Assembly (NCBI RefSeq): GCF_040095835.1
Contig: NZ_JBBMFT010000002.1
Span: forward strand, 124,001-188,000
Direction: 5' to 3'
Origin: Flavonifractor hominis
Lineage (GTDB): Bacteria; Bacillota; Clostridia; Oscillospirales; Oscillospiraceae
DNA: 64,000 nucleotides
The stretch's first letter is position 1, and every line of letters starts with the position of its first letter. The notes beneath the pieces are model-generated. The model saw only the letters and a program-made list of their open reading frames with translations, did not search any database and was not told where the DNA came from. Positions 50,064-58,674 of the stretch are shown in pieces. A program made the translations under genes and the position numbers.

Positions 50064-51342
50064 GGTTTCCCAACAGGCCTTCGCCATGAAGGCCTGTTAT
50101 TTTTACATTGCAGATTACATTATGTAATCCATCGCCGGAGGCAAACACCTCAGTGTAATTGGGGGCGTGCCCCCGCCACAGGCCATCCTTTTCCTCCTCA
50201 AACAGCACCGGCAGGGTCTCCCCGATCCAGCTTTCCAGCCAGGAACGATGCATGTCGCGGGCCACGGCTCCCGCCCGGTGGGCCCGCTCCTCCTTCACCG
50301 CGTTGGGCACCTGCCCGGGCATGGCGGCGGCAGGGGTGCCGGAACGGCGGGAGTAGGGGAAGATGTGCATGGCGGAGAAGGCGCACTTCTGGATGAACTC
50401 CAGCGTCTGAGAAAACTCCTCCTCGGTCTCCCCTGGGAAGCCTACAATGAGATCGGTGGTGATCCCGGGGCGGTCAAAGTATTCTCTCAGTAATCGGACG
50501 CTCTCATAATACCGTTCGGTATCATATTTCCGGTTCATCCGCTGCAAAACGCTGTCGCAGCCCGACTGCATGGACAGGTGGAAGTGGGAACACAGGTTGG
50601 GCAGGGCCGTCCCCCGGCGGCAGAACTCCTCGGTGATGGTACGGGGCTCCAGAGAGCCCAGCCGCACCCGGCAGCCGGGAGCGGCCAGACACACCGCCTC
50701 GATCAGATCCATCAGCCCCGGCTTGCCCTCCAGGTCCCGGCCCCAGGAGGAGATCTCAATGCCGGTAAGCACCAGTTCCTTGTAGCCCTCCGCCGCCAGC
50801 CGGGCGGCCTCAGCGGCGGCCTGGTCCAGAGGCAGGGAGCGGATGGGCCCCCGGGCATAGGGAATGATACAGTAAGTGCAGAAGTTGACGCAGCCGTCCT
50901 CCACCTTCAGCATGGCCCGGGTGCGGCCCTCCAGCCCGCCGGCGGGCAGGTGCTCATAGCTTCTGCGGCGGAGTGCGTCGTCCACCTCCACCACCTGGCC
51001 GCCATCCGGGCTCAGGGCCTCCAGCCGGTCCAGAAAACCCATCCGGTCGGCGGTGCCCATAATCAGATCGACCTCCAGCTGTTCCACCGCCTCTGGGTCA
51101 GTCTGGGCATAGCAGCCGCATACCGCCACGATGGCGTGGGGAGAGCGCTTGCGGGCCTGCCGGATCATCTGGCGGGATTTCTTGTCGCTCACCGCTGTGA
51201 CGGTGCAGGTATTGATGATATAGGCCTCCGCCTCCCCGTCAAAAGGCACCAGAGTGTGCCCCCGGCGGATAAGTTCGGCCCCCATGGCCTGGGTCTCATA
51301 TTGGTTGACCTTGCAGCCCAAGGTATAAATAGCAACTCGCAT
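50053..51342 (-). CDS. mtaB: tRNA (t6A37) methylthiotransferase MtaB
   Basis: Radical SAM enzyme converting t6A to ms2t6A at tRNA position 37. 429 residues: N-terminal UPF0004 domain with cluster-binding cysteines (YTLGCKVNQYET about 10, NTCTV about 45, CGCYAQ about 80), the radical SAM motif CVNFCTYCIIPYARG (C-x3-C-x2-C, about 150-157) and a short C-terminal TRAM-like tail (about 370-429). The early ORF overlaps upstream noncoding sequence, so I start at ATG 51342 (AGAGGGA upstream). Confidence 0.93.
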   Translation of the reverse strand: MRVAIYTLGCKVNQYETQAMGAELIRRGHTLVPFDGEAEAYIINTCTVTAVSDKKSRQMIRQARKRSPHAIVAVCGCYAQTDPEAVEQLEVDLIMGTADRMGFLDRLEALSPDGGQVVEVDDALRRRSYEHLPAGGLEGRTRAMLKVEDGCVNFCTYCIIPYARGPIRSLPLDQAAAEAARLAAEGYKELVLTGIEISSWGRDLEGKPGLMDLIEAVCLAAPGCRVRLGSLEPRTITEEFCRRGTALPNLCSHFHLSMQSGCDSVLQRMNRKYDTERYYESVRLLREYFDRPGITTDLIVGFPGETEEEFSQTLEFIQKCAFSAMHIFPYSRRSGTPAAAMPGQVPNAVKEERAHRAGAVARDMHRSWLESWIGETLPVLFEEEKDGLWRGHAPNYTEVFASGDGLHNVICNVKITGLHGEGLLGNLNR

Positions 51343-51414
51343 GGCTGTCCCTCTTGCATCGCCGCCGCGGTTTGTGGAAATCATAGATTTCCTCCCGGTC
51401 GGGCGGTATTATCG

Positions 51415-51444
51415 TTGAATTTTTTCCCCACACGTGTCTATAAT
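51415..51444 (+). promoter_or_regulatory. SigA-type promoter for the HPr-like gene
   Basis: -35 TTGAAT, 18-base spacer, -10 TATAAT, about 67 bases before the start codon. Confidence 0.65.
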
Positions 51445-51510
51445 GGGGACAGGCTCTATTATACGGCAAGGACACCGTCCTTGTACAGAATGATTTCAGG
51501 AGGGACGCTC

Positions 51511-51756
51511 ATGTCTGCGTTTCTGGTATCCCTGTCCTCCATTGAGGATGTCCGCCGCTTCGTAAACGCGGCCACCCGCTGCACCTGTGAGGTGGATGTG
51601 CTCTCCGGCCGGTATGTCGTAGATGCAAAATCCATTATGGGTCTGTTTTCTCTGGATCTGTCCCAGCCTGTAGAGGTCAAGGTCCACGGCTCTGAAGAGG
51701 AACGAGCCGCGTTTGAGCGGGAGATCGAGTCGCTCAGTTTAACCCACAATGCATAA
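51511..51756 (+). CDS. HPr-fold protein lacking the phosphorylated histidine
   Basis: An 81-residue HPr-like protein. The second half, DAKSIMGLFSLDLSQPVEVKVHG, keeps the HPr regulatory-serine region (SIMGLxSLxL, Ser about 45). The N-terminal part, where HPr has G-x-H-A-R-P, has instead AATRCTCEVDVLSG and no His. It cannot be a normal PTS phosphocarrier; a Crh-like regulatory role through HPr kinase is possible. Strong site AGGAGGGACGCTC before the ATG. Monocistronic, with promoter and terminator of its own. Confidence 0.82.
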   Translation: MSAFLVSLSSIEDVRRFVNAATRCTCEVDVLSGRYVVDAKSIMGLFSLDLSQPVEVKVHGSEEERAAFEREIESLSLTHNA

Positions 51757-51787
51757 AAAAAGCCGCCGGATCATCCGGCGGCTTTTT
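51754..51787. terminator. Bidirectional terminator between the HPr-like and NSS transporter genes
   Basis: A-run, AGCCGCCGGATCATCCGGCGGCT stem-loop, T-run. It serves both converging genes. Confidence 0.9.
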
Positions 51788-51799
51788 GCTTTTTCATGC

Positions 51800-53215
51800 T
51801 CAGCCCATTCCAAACAGGGGCATCAGCACCGCTTTAAACTTATCCCAATAGCCCACGGCAAAAATGATCAGCACGATGATGGGCAGGATATAGGTAAAAT
51901 AGGTCCGGAACAGGGCGGGGAAGCGGATGCCCTTTCCCTGATCGGCCTCCTGCAGGAAATTCTCATAACCCCAGGCCCGCTTGCTGGATACACAGCAGAA
52001 CAGCAGGTAGATCACCGAACCAATGGGCAGCAAATTGTTGCTGACCAGGAAGTCCTCAAAATCCATGATTCCCATCCCCAGCAGCTTTACACCGGACCAG
52101 AGGTTATTACCCAGCAGGCAAGGCAGGCTCAACAGGAAGATGAGCACCAGGTTGGCCAGCACGGCCTTCCCGCGGGAGATTCCCCACTTATCCATCCAGC
52201 AGGCCAGGATGTTTTCAAATACCGCCGTGACGGTGGACAAAGCGGCGAAGAACAAAAACAGGAAAAACAGCGCGCCCCACAGTCGTCCGCCGGGCATGGC
52301 GTTGAATACATTGGGCAGGGTCACAAAAATCAGAGTGGGACCCGCGTCGGGGTTGACACCAAAGGCGAACGCGGAGGGAAAAATAATCAGACCTGCCACA
52401 AACGCCACGCAGGTATCCAGGATGCCCACACTGATGGCCTCACCAAACAGACGCCGTTCCTTACCAATGTAGCTGCCAAAAATAGCCATAGCGCCGATAC
52501 CCAGGCTCAGGGTAAAGAAAGCCTGTCCCATGGCGGCATATACCGCCTCGCCCAGACGGAACTGCCCGTCAGGTCCATACATCAGGTTCTGGAAATTGGG
52601 TACCAGATAGAACTTCAGTCCCTCTACGGCGCCGGGCAGCGTCACGGCCCGAATGGCCAGTACCACCAGCAGCGCCAGCAGGCAAAGCATCATGGCTTTA
52701 TTGACCTTCTCTACCCCGTTCTTCAGCCCCCGGCTGCACACCAGCATACCCAGCACCACCACGATGCCCATAAACAGCACCTGGATGCCCACATTGGCCT
52801 GCACAGCGCTGAAGGCCTCGCCCACACCGGCAGTATCCAGGCCTCGGAAGCTGCCCATTCCCATTTTAAAGAAATAGAGCATCAGCCAGCCGGCAATGGT
52901 GGTATAAAACATCATCAGCAGGTAGTTGCCCGCCATACCAAACCAGCCGTACCAGTGCCACTTGGTGCCCTTGGGCTCCAGCTGCTGAAAGGATACAATG
53001 ATACTCTTGCGGCTGGCCCGGCCGACCGCAAACTCCATCGCCATGATGGGCAGCCCCATAATGACCAGGAACACCAGATAAATCAGTACAAAGGCCGCTC
53101 CGCCATATTGTCCTACAATATAAGGGAACCGCCACACATTGCCCAGTCCAATGGCGCATCCGGCCGAGATCAAAACAAACCCCAGCCGTGACGCAAAGGT
53201 CTCTCTCTCTTTCAC
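51800..53215 (-). CDS. Sodium-dependent neurotransmitter-symporter (NSS/SNF) family transporter
   Basis: Na+-coupled amino acid uptake permease, 471 residues, with about 12 helices. The family N-terminus is exact: KERETFASRLGFVLISAGCA, then IGLGNVWRFPYIVGQYGGAAF (core GLGNVWRFPY). Start chosen as the GTG at 53215, because AAGGAGG lies nine bases upstream and protein similarity begins here; a GTG at 53251 would add 12 unrelated residues. LeuT-like substrate residues are in helices 1 and 6. Amino acid specificity unknown. Confidence 0.93.
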   Translation of the reverse strand: MKERETFASRLGFVLISAGCAIGLGNVWRFPYIVGQYGGAAFVLIYLVFLVIMGLPIMAMEFAVGRASRKSIIVSFQQLEPKGTKWHWYGWFGMAGNYLLMMFYTTIAGWLMLYFFKMGMGSFRGLDTAGVGEAFSAVQANVGIQVLFMGIVVVLGMLVCSRGLKNGVEKVNKAMMLCLLALLVVLAIRAVTLPGAVEGLKFYLVPNFQNLMYGPDGQFRLGEAVYAAMGQAFFTLSLGIGAMAIFGSYIGKERRLFGEAISVGILDTCVAFVAGLIIFPSAFAFGVNPDAGPTLIFVTLPNVFNAMPGGRLWGALFFLFLFFAALSTVTAVFENILACWMDKWGISRGKAVLANLVLIFLLSLPCLLGNNLWSGVKLLGMGIMDFEDFLVSNNLLPIGSVIYLLFCCVSSKRAWGYENFLQEADQGKGIRFPALFRTYFTYILPIIVLIIFAVGYWDKFKAVLMPLFGMG

Positions 53216-53316
53216 AACAGTCTCTTCCTCCTTCACACGATCCTGCCACACACAGCAGTCATGTCTGCTATCATAGCCGATTTTGGAGAAACTGTCAATA
53301 AAAGTCCACGGACGGC

Positions 53317-53589
53317 TTACAGCCAGTCTTCTACCACATCCCGCAGCGTGACCGGAGATACCGCATTACGCCGGAGCAATTCCACCAGCTCATCGATCCG
53401 TTCCACCCGAACCGTCAGGTTGCGCACCTCGGCTGATTCGCCGTCCTCCCGCACCACCCGCACTCCGTAGCTCTCGCAAAACAGACCGCCGGATACCTCC
53501 ATCTCGTCCACCAGAATGATGTACTCAAAACAGTGTTCTGTGCCGTCCTCTCCCACTTCTTTGCAGGAGTCCGCCAACATTTCCCTCAT
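53317..53589 (-). CDS. Small conserved protein (DUF6514-like)
   Basis: A 90-residue protein with a strong site (GAGGAGGACACAAG) before the ATG. Visible: CFEYIILVDEMEVSGGLFCE, core YIILVDE, then SYGVRVVREDGESAEVRNLT (core YGVRVV) and a helix DELVELLRRNAVSPVTLRDV ahead of a final EDWL. The pattern fits the small DUF6514 family of clostridia, which has no known function. Assignment is from memory. Single gene, downstream of nothing in particular. Confidence 0.65.
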   Translation of the reverse strand: MREMLADSCKEVGEDGTEHCFEYIILVDEMEVSGGLFCESYGVRVVREDGESAEVRNLTVRVERIDELVELLRRNAVSPVTLRDVVEDWL

Positions 53590-53962
53590 CTTGTGTCCTC
53601 CTCTCGTTTCTCCTATCACCGCTCCCATTATATTGTATTTTCCAGCATTTGTAAAGTTTCGCCTTTCGCAGGATACGACACCATTCGCCACCCTTCGTCC
53701 TGTTTCCCGTCTCCGCCACCCGGTTCCAGGGCATATTGCAGCGAATCCTGACATGTTCTGTCGAATGGTTTTTGAAATCGCTCTTTTTCATGTATTTTTC
53801 CACTTTTTCATCCCTATTTGTGGATAACTTTTTCCACAAAAAACAGCAAGGGGACCAGGTATGCCGGCTCCGGCACTCCTGGTCCCCCTGCCCCCTATTC
53901 ACCAGTAGACGGTCCCTTCTCCTCCTGCCACTCCAGGACAGCTCCCGCCATATCCCAGCGGG
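53590..53962. other. AT-rich intergenic region with DnaA-box-like sites and a terminator
   Basis: A 373-base gap. It contains TGTGGATAA at 53819-53827, a perfect DnaA box in reverse, followed within eight bases by TTTTTCCACA, a one-mismatch box in the other orientation. The terminator of the desulfidase gene lies at 53846-53890. I see no credible gene here and no oriC signs (no dnaA or dnaN nearby). Confidence 0.5.
53846..53890 (-). terminator. Terminator of the desulfidase gene
   Basis: Minus strand: long stem GGGGACCAGG / CCTGGTCCCC with an inner TGCCGG / CCGGCA stem, then TTGCTGTTTTTT. Confidence 0.8.
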
Positions 53963-55243
53963 TCAGTCCCCCAGCATCAGATGGATGATCTCCTCGTTGG
54001 TCGACCGCATACCGTATTTTCCAATGATCCCTACACCGCGGACGGTCTCTTCGATGTTGCGCATGACGATACCGTCCCCATTGTAAAACTGCTGGCCTCG
54101 CCGGTATAGATCCAGTCCCAGCAGCGCCCCATCGATGGCTGCGGCAATTTTGGCCGCGCAGGAAGGCTTGGCTCCATCACACAGGATGCCAGAGACCACC
54201 GCCAGGGCGTTGACCACCGTATGCTTGACCACATCAAAGCTATCCTCAGTCAAATAGGCAATGCCCGCCCCGGCGGCCGCTCCCGCGCTCACCGCTCCGC
54301 AGTAGGCTGACAAGGTCCCGATGCCCGTTTTCAGATGAATGGCCGTCAGGTTGGACAGGGCCAGGGCCCGGTAGAGCTTGTCCCGCGGCACGTTTCGCTC
54401 CTCGGCATATTCGATGACCGGCACCGAGCAGGTGATCCCCTGATTGCCGCTGCCGGAATTGATCACAACCGGCAGCTCACAGCCGCTCATTCGGGCATCG
54501 GAGGCCGCTGCGGCCCGTGCTTTGGCCCGATTTTTCACGTCACTGCCATAGGCGTCCAGCAGTACCTTGCCCACATTGGCGCCGTAGTCGCCCCGCAGGC
54601 CCTCATCGGCAATGGCAGTATTGTAAGCAATCTGCCGGTCCAGAATCGTCTGTACGTCCTTGGTATCCATGGTGGTAATGAAGTCGTAGATATCCTCCAT
54701 GTTGAGCAGGGAGTGGTCCGTGGCCGCCCCTTGTTCCTCTGTTTCACCGTTCTGCTGCTCCAGCAGTACCTGGCCGTTTTTCTCGATGCCTACCAGATTG
54801 GTGTGGTGGTCCAGAATATGCACCCGGACAGAGTCCTCCCCTCGGTAGAGGGTCACCAGCAGCTCAAACGCATGGTCCGTGTCCAGCATCTCCAGCTCAA
54901 ACTCGGTCTGCTCCAGAAAGGTACGCATCTGCTCCTGCTGCTCCGGAGTGACTTGGGAGATAACCTCCAGCTTTCGCTCCGCCACACCGGCCACAATGCC
55001 TGCGGCAGCGGCGGCTGGCATGCCCTTCAGGTGTCCCGTGTTGGGTACGATGACGCTCTTAACGTTTTTGATAAAGCTGGAGCTGGCCTGAATGCGCACC
55101 CGCTCCGGCAGTGCCCCCAGCACATCCCGGGCCGTAGCCGCGGCATAGGCCAGAGCAATGGGCTCGGTGCAGCCCATTGCGGGGATCAGTTCTTCCTGCA
55201 GAATGTCTACATATGCCTGATAGCGTTTATCCGAGCGTTCCAT
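53963..55243 (-). CDS. L-cysteine desulfidase/serine dehydratase family protein (CyuA/YhaM, UPF0597)
   Basis: A 426-residue iron-sulfur enzyme releasing sulfide and ammonia from L-cysteine (or deaminating serine). Conserved: EELIPAMGCTEPIALAYAAA with the cluster Cys (about 23), SVIVPNTGHLKGMPAAAAAG (core PNTGHLKGMPAAAA), NSGSGNQGITCSVPV (second Cys about 277), and AVVSGILCDGAKPSCAAKIA with further Cys (about 360-368). ATG at 55243, preceded by CAGGAGG. Divergent from a LysR regulator that probably controls it. Confidence 0.92.
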   Translation of the reverse strand: MERSDKRYQAYVDILQEELIPAMGCTEPIALAYAAATARDVLGALPERVRIQASSSFIKNVKSVIVPNTGHLKGMPAAAAAGIVAGVAERKLEVISQVTPEQQEQMRTFLEQTEFELEMLDTDHAFELLVTLYRGEDSVRVHILDHHTNLVGIEKNGQVLLEQQNGETEEQGAATDHSLLNMEDIYDFITTMDTKDVQTILDRQIAYNTAIADEGLRGDYGANVGKVLLDAYGSDVKNRAKARAAAASDARMSGCELPVVINSGSGNQGITCSVPVIEYAEERNVPRDKLYRALALSNLTAIHLKTGIGTLSAYCGAVSAGAAAGAGIAYLTEDSFDVVKHTVVNALAVVSGILCDGAKPSCAAKIAAAIDGALLGLDLYRRGQQFYNGDGIVMRNIEETVRGVGIIGKYGMRSTNEEIIHLMLGD

Positions 55244-55374
55244 TGCGTTCTCCTCCTGACGCGGGCCGCCCGATCCGGACCGCCCTTGCATTCTTACGCC
55301 GGGAAGTATATACTATCTGTATCATTTTGTGAAGTTGAATTATTTTAATAAATGATTTAGGATTTTTAAACGTT

Positions 55375-56295
55375 ATGGACGACTATCTGGATCTGAAAAA
55401 GCTTCACTCTTTTGTCACCATTGCCGAGACCGGCAGTTTCGCCCGTGCTGCGGAGCTGCTGAGCTATTCCCCCGCTGCCATTACCGTCCAGATCCAGCAG
55501 CTGGAGCGAGATCTGGGCACCTGCCTGTTTGACCGGATCGGCAAAAAGGTGTTTCTCACCAACGACGGGCGCAGGCTCTATACTTACGGCCAGAAGCTGC
55601 TCCGCCTCAGCGAAGAGGCATCGGACGCCCTGGCCCCAGACGCTCCTCTTCCCGGCGGCCGGCTGCGCATCGGCACCATCAGCTCGCTGTGCGGCAGCCT
55701 CCTCCCGCCCCTGCTCCACCGTTTCCACCGCCGCTATCCCGGAGTGTGTATTTCGGTAGCCAGCGACACCCCCGCCAACCTCTATGAACGGCTGGCCTAC
55801 AATGATCTGGATTTTGTCATCGTGCTGGATGAGCCAGTCTGCCGGGCAGAGTTTGCTCCCGTTCTCCGCCTGCCCATGCAGGTGGAGTTCTGCGCCGCCC
55901 CCGGGCATCCGCTGCACACCGGGCGCGCTGTCTCTCTGGATGCGCTGCTGGCCTGTCCGTGCATTCTCACTGAGAAGGATGCCAGCTATCGCCGGACCTT
56001 GGAACGGGCCCTGGCCGAGCGCAGGCGGTACATTGCCCCCATTCTGGAGTCAGACGACACCGGATTGATCATTCAGCTGCTCACCCAGGGGATGGGCTAT
56101 TCGGTGCTGCCCCGGTTTCTCATCCGGGACGCCCTGGCCAGCGGCGCGCTGGTTACCCTGCCTGTGCCTGAGCTGTCGCTGCAGATCCAGCTGCAGATGT
56201 TCTATCACACGGGAAAGTATGTGGACCGGGAAATGCGCCTTTTTTTGTCCGCAGCGGCCCGGCATCTGTCCCGGCTCTGCCGGCCCGGCCCGTGA
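55375..56295 (+). CDS. LysR family transcriptional regulator
   Basis: A 306-residue LTTR: HTH about 1-62 (LKKLHSFVTIAETGSFARAA, then AAITVQIQQLERDLGTCLFDR), a linker helix, and a periplasmic-binding-like effector domain about 90-290 (RLRIGTISSLCGSLLPPLL). It starts at ATG 55375 with no strong ribosome site. It is divergent from the cysteine desulfidase gene with a 131-base AT-rich gap, the usual LTTR layout, so regulation of that gene is likely. Effector probably an amino acid. Confidence 0.9.
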   Translation: MDDYLDLKKLHSFVTIAETGSFARAAELLSYSPAAITVQIQQLERDLGTCLFDRIGKKVFLTNDGRRLYTYGQKLLRLSEEASDALAPDAPLPGGRLRIGTISSLCGSLLPPLLHRFHRRYPGVCISVASDTPANLYERLAYNDLDFVIVLDEPVCRAEFAPVLRLPMQVEFCAAPGHPLHTGRAVSLDALLACPCILTEKDASYRRTLERALAERRRYIAPILESDDTGLIIQLLTQGMGYSVLPRFLIRDALASGALVTLPVPELSLQIQLQMFYHTGKYVDREMRLFLSAAARHLSRLCRPGP

Positions 56296-56303
56296 TGCAG
56301 CCG

Positions 56304-56345
56304 AAAAAAGCCCGGCCCCGCCATATGGCGGGGCCGGGCTTTTTG
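56304..56345. terminator. Bidirectional terminator
   Basis: AAAAAAGCCCGGCCCCGCC pairs with GGCGGGGCCGGGCTTTTT around ATAT, between the LysR and SLH/YcdB genes. Confidence 0.92.
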
Positions 56346-56359
56346 ATTCGTGACAGTAC

Positions 56360-58522
56360 TCAGCGCTCCATCAGCCGGCAGAGCATGGCTGCGGCCTCGC
56401 CCCGGGTGGCGCTCCGCGTCCCGGCGTAGGGACCGCTCACCAGTCCCAGGCCCTGGGCCAGGGCGGCATAACCCAGTCCATCGGCGGGGATGGAATCCCG
56501 GTCCGGATAGGCACAGGTAAAGATCCCTTCCAGCTGGGCCACGGAGCCGTAGCCCGCACCATCCAGCAGGTACTGCACCAGCTGGCTCCGGGTAAGCACA
56601 GCCGTGTCGTTGCGCTCTTCCCTGGTAAGAACCCCCATGCTATAGGCGGCAGAATAGGCTGCGTTCCGGATCTCCTCGTCCGCTTCATCGGGGTTCAGCG
56701 GGGTGCTCTGCAGGCTGTAAAGCAGACACACCAGCTCCCACTGGGTGAGGGGTTTGTCCGGCTGAAAGCTTCCGCCTCCATAGCCCACACCGTACTGAGC
56801 CAGCCGCTGGGCGTAGCTCTGGGCCCAGTGCCCTTCCAGATCGCTGTAGGTCAGTCCCTCCGGCTCCTCCTGCCAGGCATAGGACACGGGCTCACCGGTT
56901 TTGGCGTCAATGCCCCGGTAAAGTGTCTCACGTTCCAGGGTGTAGCCCAGCTTCAGATTGTAATAGGAGGTATACCCCATCTGCTCCAGGCGCTGCTCCA
57001 CTGGGTCAGAGCCGTCCAGGGGCTGGGGCACCAGGAGGTAACCCAGGGTTACCTCATAGGTATCCATCCAGGCCTGCAGAGCTTCCGAGTCAGAGAGCAC
57101 GCCTTCGGGGGAGTCAAAGGACACCGATGGGTCATACTGATAGGACAGGCTGCACACCGAGCCGTCCTTGGCATCGATGCCCACGGTGTAATACTGCTCA
57201 GGGAAGAAATAGCCGTTCTCCTGCCGGGCAAACTGGAAGACGTAGCTGGGGCCGTCCTCACTGTCGTCCAGAGGCTCGACCGTCTGCCCTGAGGTCTCAT
57301 AGAGCGCCAAATGACTCCATTGGCCCCCATAATAGCTCTGCAGGAAGGACTCCGCCCGGCTCTGGGCCTGGGCAGAGGTAAGGGCGGCTTTGTCCCCCTC
57401 CTCCCAGGGCAAATAGGAGTAGATCCCCTGCACCTCACCGGTGCGGGCATCCACGGTAAAGGTGCGGGTGGATACCCTGTCCCCTGCGGAATAACTGTAC
57501 TGCAGCAAACAGGTCACCGGAACCTGGCCGTCTTCCTCTTCCTCTCCCACAGAGAAGGTAGAGCGGACCAGCTCATAGTTCTTCAGGCCGTATTCCGGCA
57601 CGGCCCGCAGCCCCTCGTCCAGCGTCTGGGAGGAGCGTACCCCCTCCATCTGCTGGATGCCGGCCTGTTCCGCCTCGGACAGGCCGCTCTCCGGGGCGGC
57701 AGCATCCCCAGCAGCGCTGTTTTCACCGCCGAACAGGTACATATCCTGCTGCAGCTCGGTCAGATCCACCAGCTTCCCTGTCTTGGCATCCACGTAGAAG
57801 TTGTGGACTGGATTGGGCAGGTAGCAGAGCACGGCGGTATCTGCTCCCTCCGGCAGAATGTACTCCAGGCGCATGGACAGGGTGGACTGGAGCTGCTCCG
57901 CCGCCTGTTTTTGGCTGACATCCGCGTTAGACGCAGGGATGTCACCCAAAAAGGAGGTCTCGGGCACATCCCGCCAGAACCGGGTCACCACATTGTCCTC
58001 GGCCCGCACGGTGATAGAATAGCTCAAGGGCGAAGGCAGCCCATGGATCAGAATCGTGCCGGAGAAACGATAGCTAGTGCCGTTGAGGCTGTCCAGTCCA
58101 CTGGGCGCCTCCAGAACCACCGATTCCACGGTCGGGTCCAGCACCCGCTCCAGAAATGCCTGCGCAGCTGCCTTGGCCTGCTCCGGGTCTCCCTGGGGAA
58201 AGGCCGGCATACTCTGCCCCGGAGCGGTCACCGCCTGGTCGGCATCCAGACTATAGTCCACAATGGTTCCATCCTCCAGGGCACTCACCGAGAGAGAACT
58301 GTCTTCCCCATCCCAGTAGAGATACCAGACAGTAGCCAGCTCCTGCTCGGCGTAATCTCCCCGGAAGGAGGAGTAGTCCTCCGTGTCCAGCTCCAGGGTC
58401 TGCTTGACTGACTGGGTCAGTCGGGTCAGAGTGGTGTCGGCAGCATCTGCCGCCGAGGCCGCCGGCAGAGCGGTGCTGGTAAGCAGTGCTGCGCTGAGAA
58501 GCAGGGAAAAAAGCCGTTTCAT
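56360..58522 (-). CDS. Secreted SLH protein with YcdB/YcdC-type repeats
   Basis: A 720-residue surface protein. Signal peptide about 1-24. Repeated YcdB/YcdC-like (PepSY-related) units occupy about 30-550, each with a pattern such as NFYVDAKTGKLVDLTELQ, FTVDARTGEVQGIYSY, VGIDAKDGSVCSLSYQY and YRGIDAKTGEPVSY: strand, D-A-x-T/D-G, strand. C-terminal SLH repeats cover about 560-720 (LEGHWAQSYAQRLAQYGV, core EGHWAQ; ATRGEAAAMLCRLM at the end). ATG 58522 with GGAGG seven bases upstream. PepSY-like units are often protease inhibitors. Monocistronic. Confidence 0.8.
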   Translation of the reverse strand: MKRLFSLLLSAALLTSTALPAASAADAADTTLTRLTQSVKQTLELDTEDYSSFRGDYAEQELATVWYLYWDGEDSSLSVSALEDGTIVDYSLDADQAVTAPGQSMPAFPQGDPEQAKAAAQAFLERVLDPTVESVVLEAPSGLDSLNGTSYRFSGTILIHGLPSPLSYSITVRAEDNVVTRFWRDVPETSFLGDIPASNADVSQKQAAEQLQSTLSMRLEYILPEGADTAVLCYLPNPVHNFYVDAKTGKLVDLTELQQDMYLFGGENSAAGDAAAPESGLSEAEQAGIQQMEGVRSSQTLDEGLRAVPEYGLKNYELVRSTFSVGEEEEDGQVPVTCLLQYSYSAGDRVSTRTFTVDARTGEVQGIYSYLPWEEGDKAALTSAQAQSRAESFLQSYYGGQWSHLALYETSGQTVEPLDDSEDGPSYVFQFARQENGYFFPEQYYTVGIDAKDGSVCSLSYQYDPSVSFDSPEGVLSDSEALQAWMDTYEVTLGYLLVPQPLDGSDPVEQRLEQMGYTSYYNLKLGYTLERETLYRGIDAKTGEPVSYAWQEEPEGLTYSDLEGHWAQSYAQRLAQYGVGYGGGSFQPDKPLTQWELVCLLYSLQSTPLNPDEADEEIRNAAYSAAYSMGVLTREERNDTAVLTRSQLVQYLLDGAGYGSVAQLEGIFTCAYPDRDSIPADGLGYAALAQGLGLVSGPYAGTRSATRGEAAAMLCRLMER

Positions 58523-58623
58523 TTCCATACCTCCATTCTCTTATCTAAGGCCTTGCATTGCCTTAATCATACCATAAGCATGGACGAAAACAAGCCGGAA
58601 AGGTTCCATATTTTTACCACATA

Positions 58624-58661
58624 AAAAAGGGGCCCCCGGAACCATGTTCCGGGGGCCCAAA
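58624..58661 (-). terminator. Terminator of groESL
   Basis: Minus strand: TTTGGGCCCCCGGAAC / GTTCCGGGGGCCCC-type stem around a 2-base loop, followed by six T. Confidence 0.9.
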
Positions 58662-58674
58662 CCTTGGCGTTGGA

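Noticed and set aside
53750..53780. LexA-type operator (GTTC-N4-GAAT)
   Set aside because: Arms are in the wrong orientation relative to the Gram-positive GAAC-N4-GTTC site, and no SOS gene follows.
53590..53962. Replication origin
   Set aside because: Two DnaA-like boxes only, and no dnaA, dnaN, gyrB or rpmH nearby.
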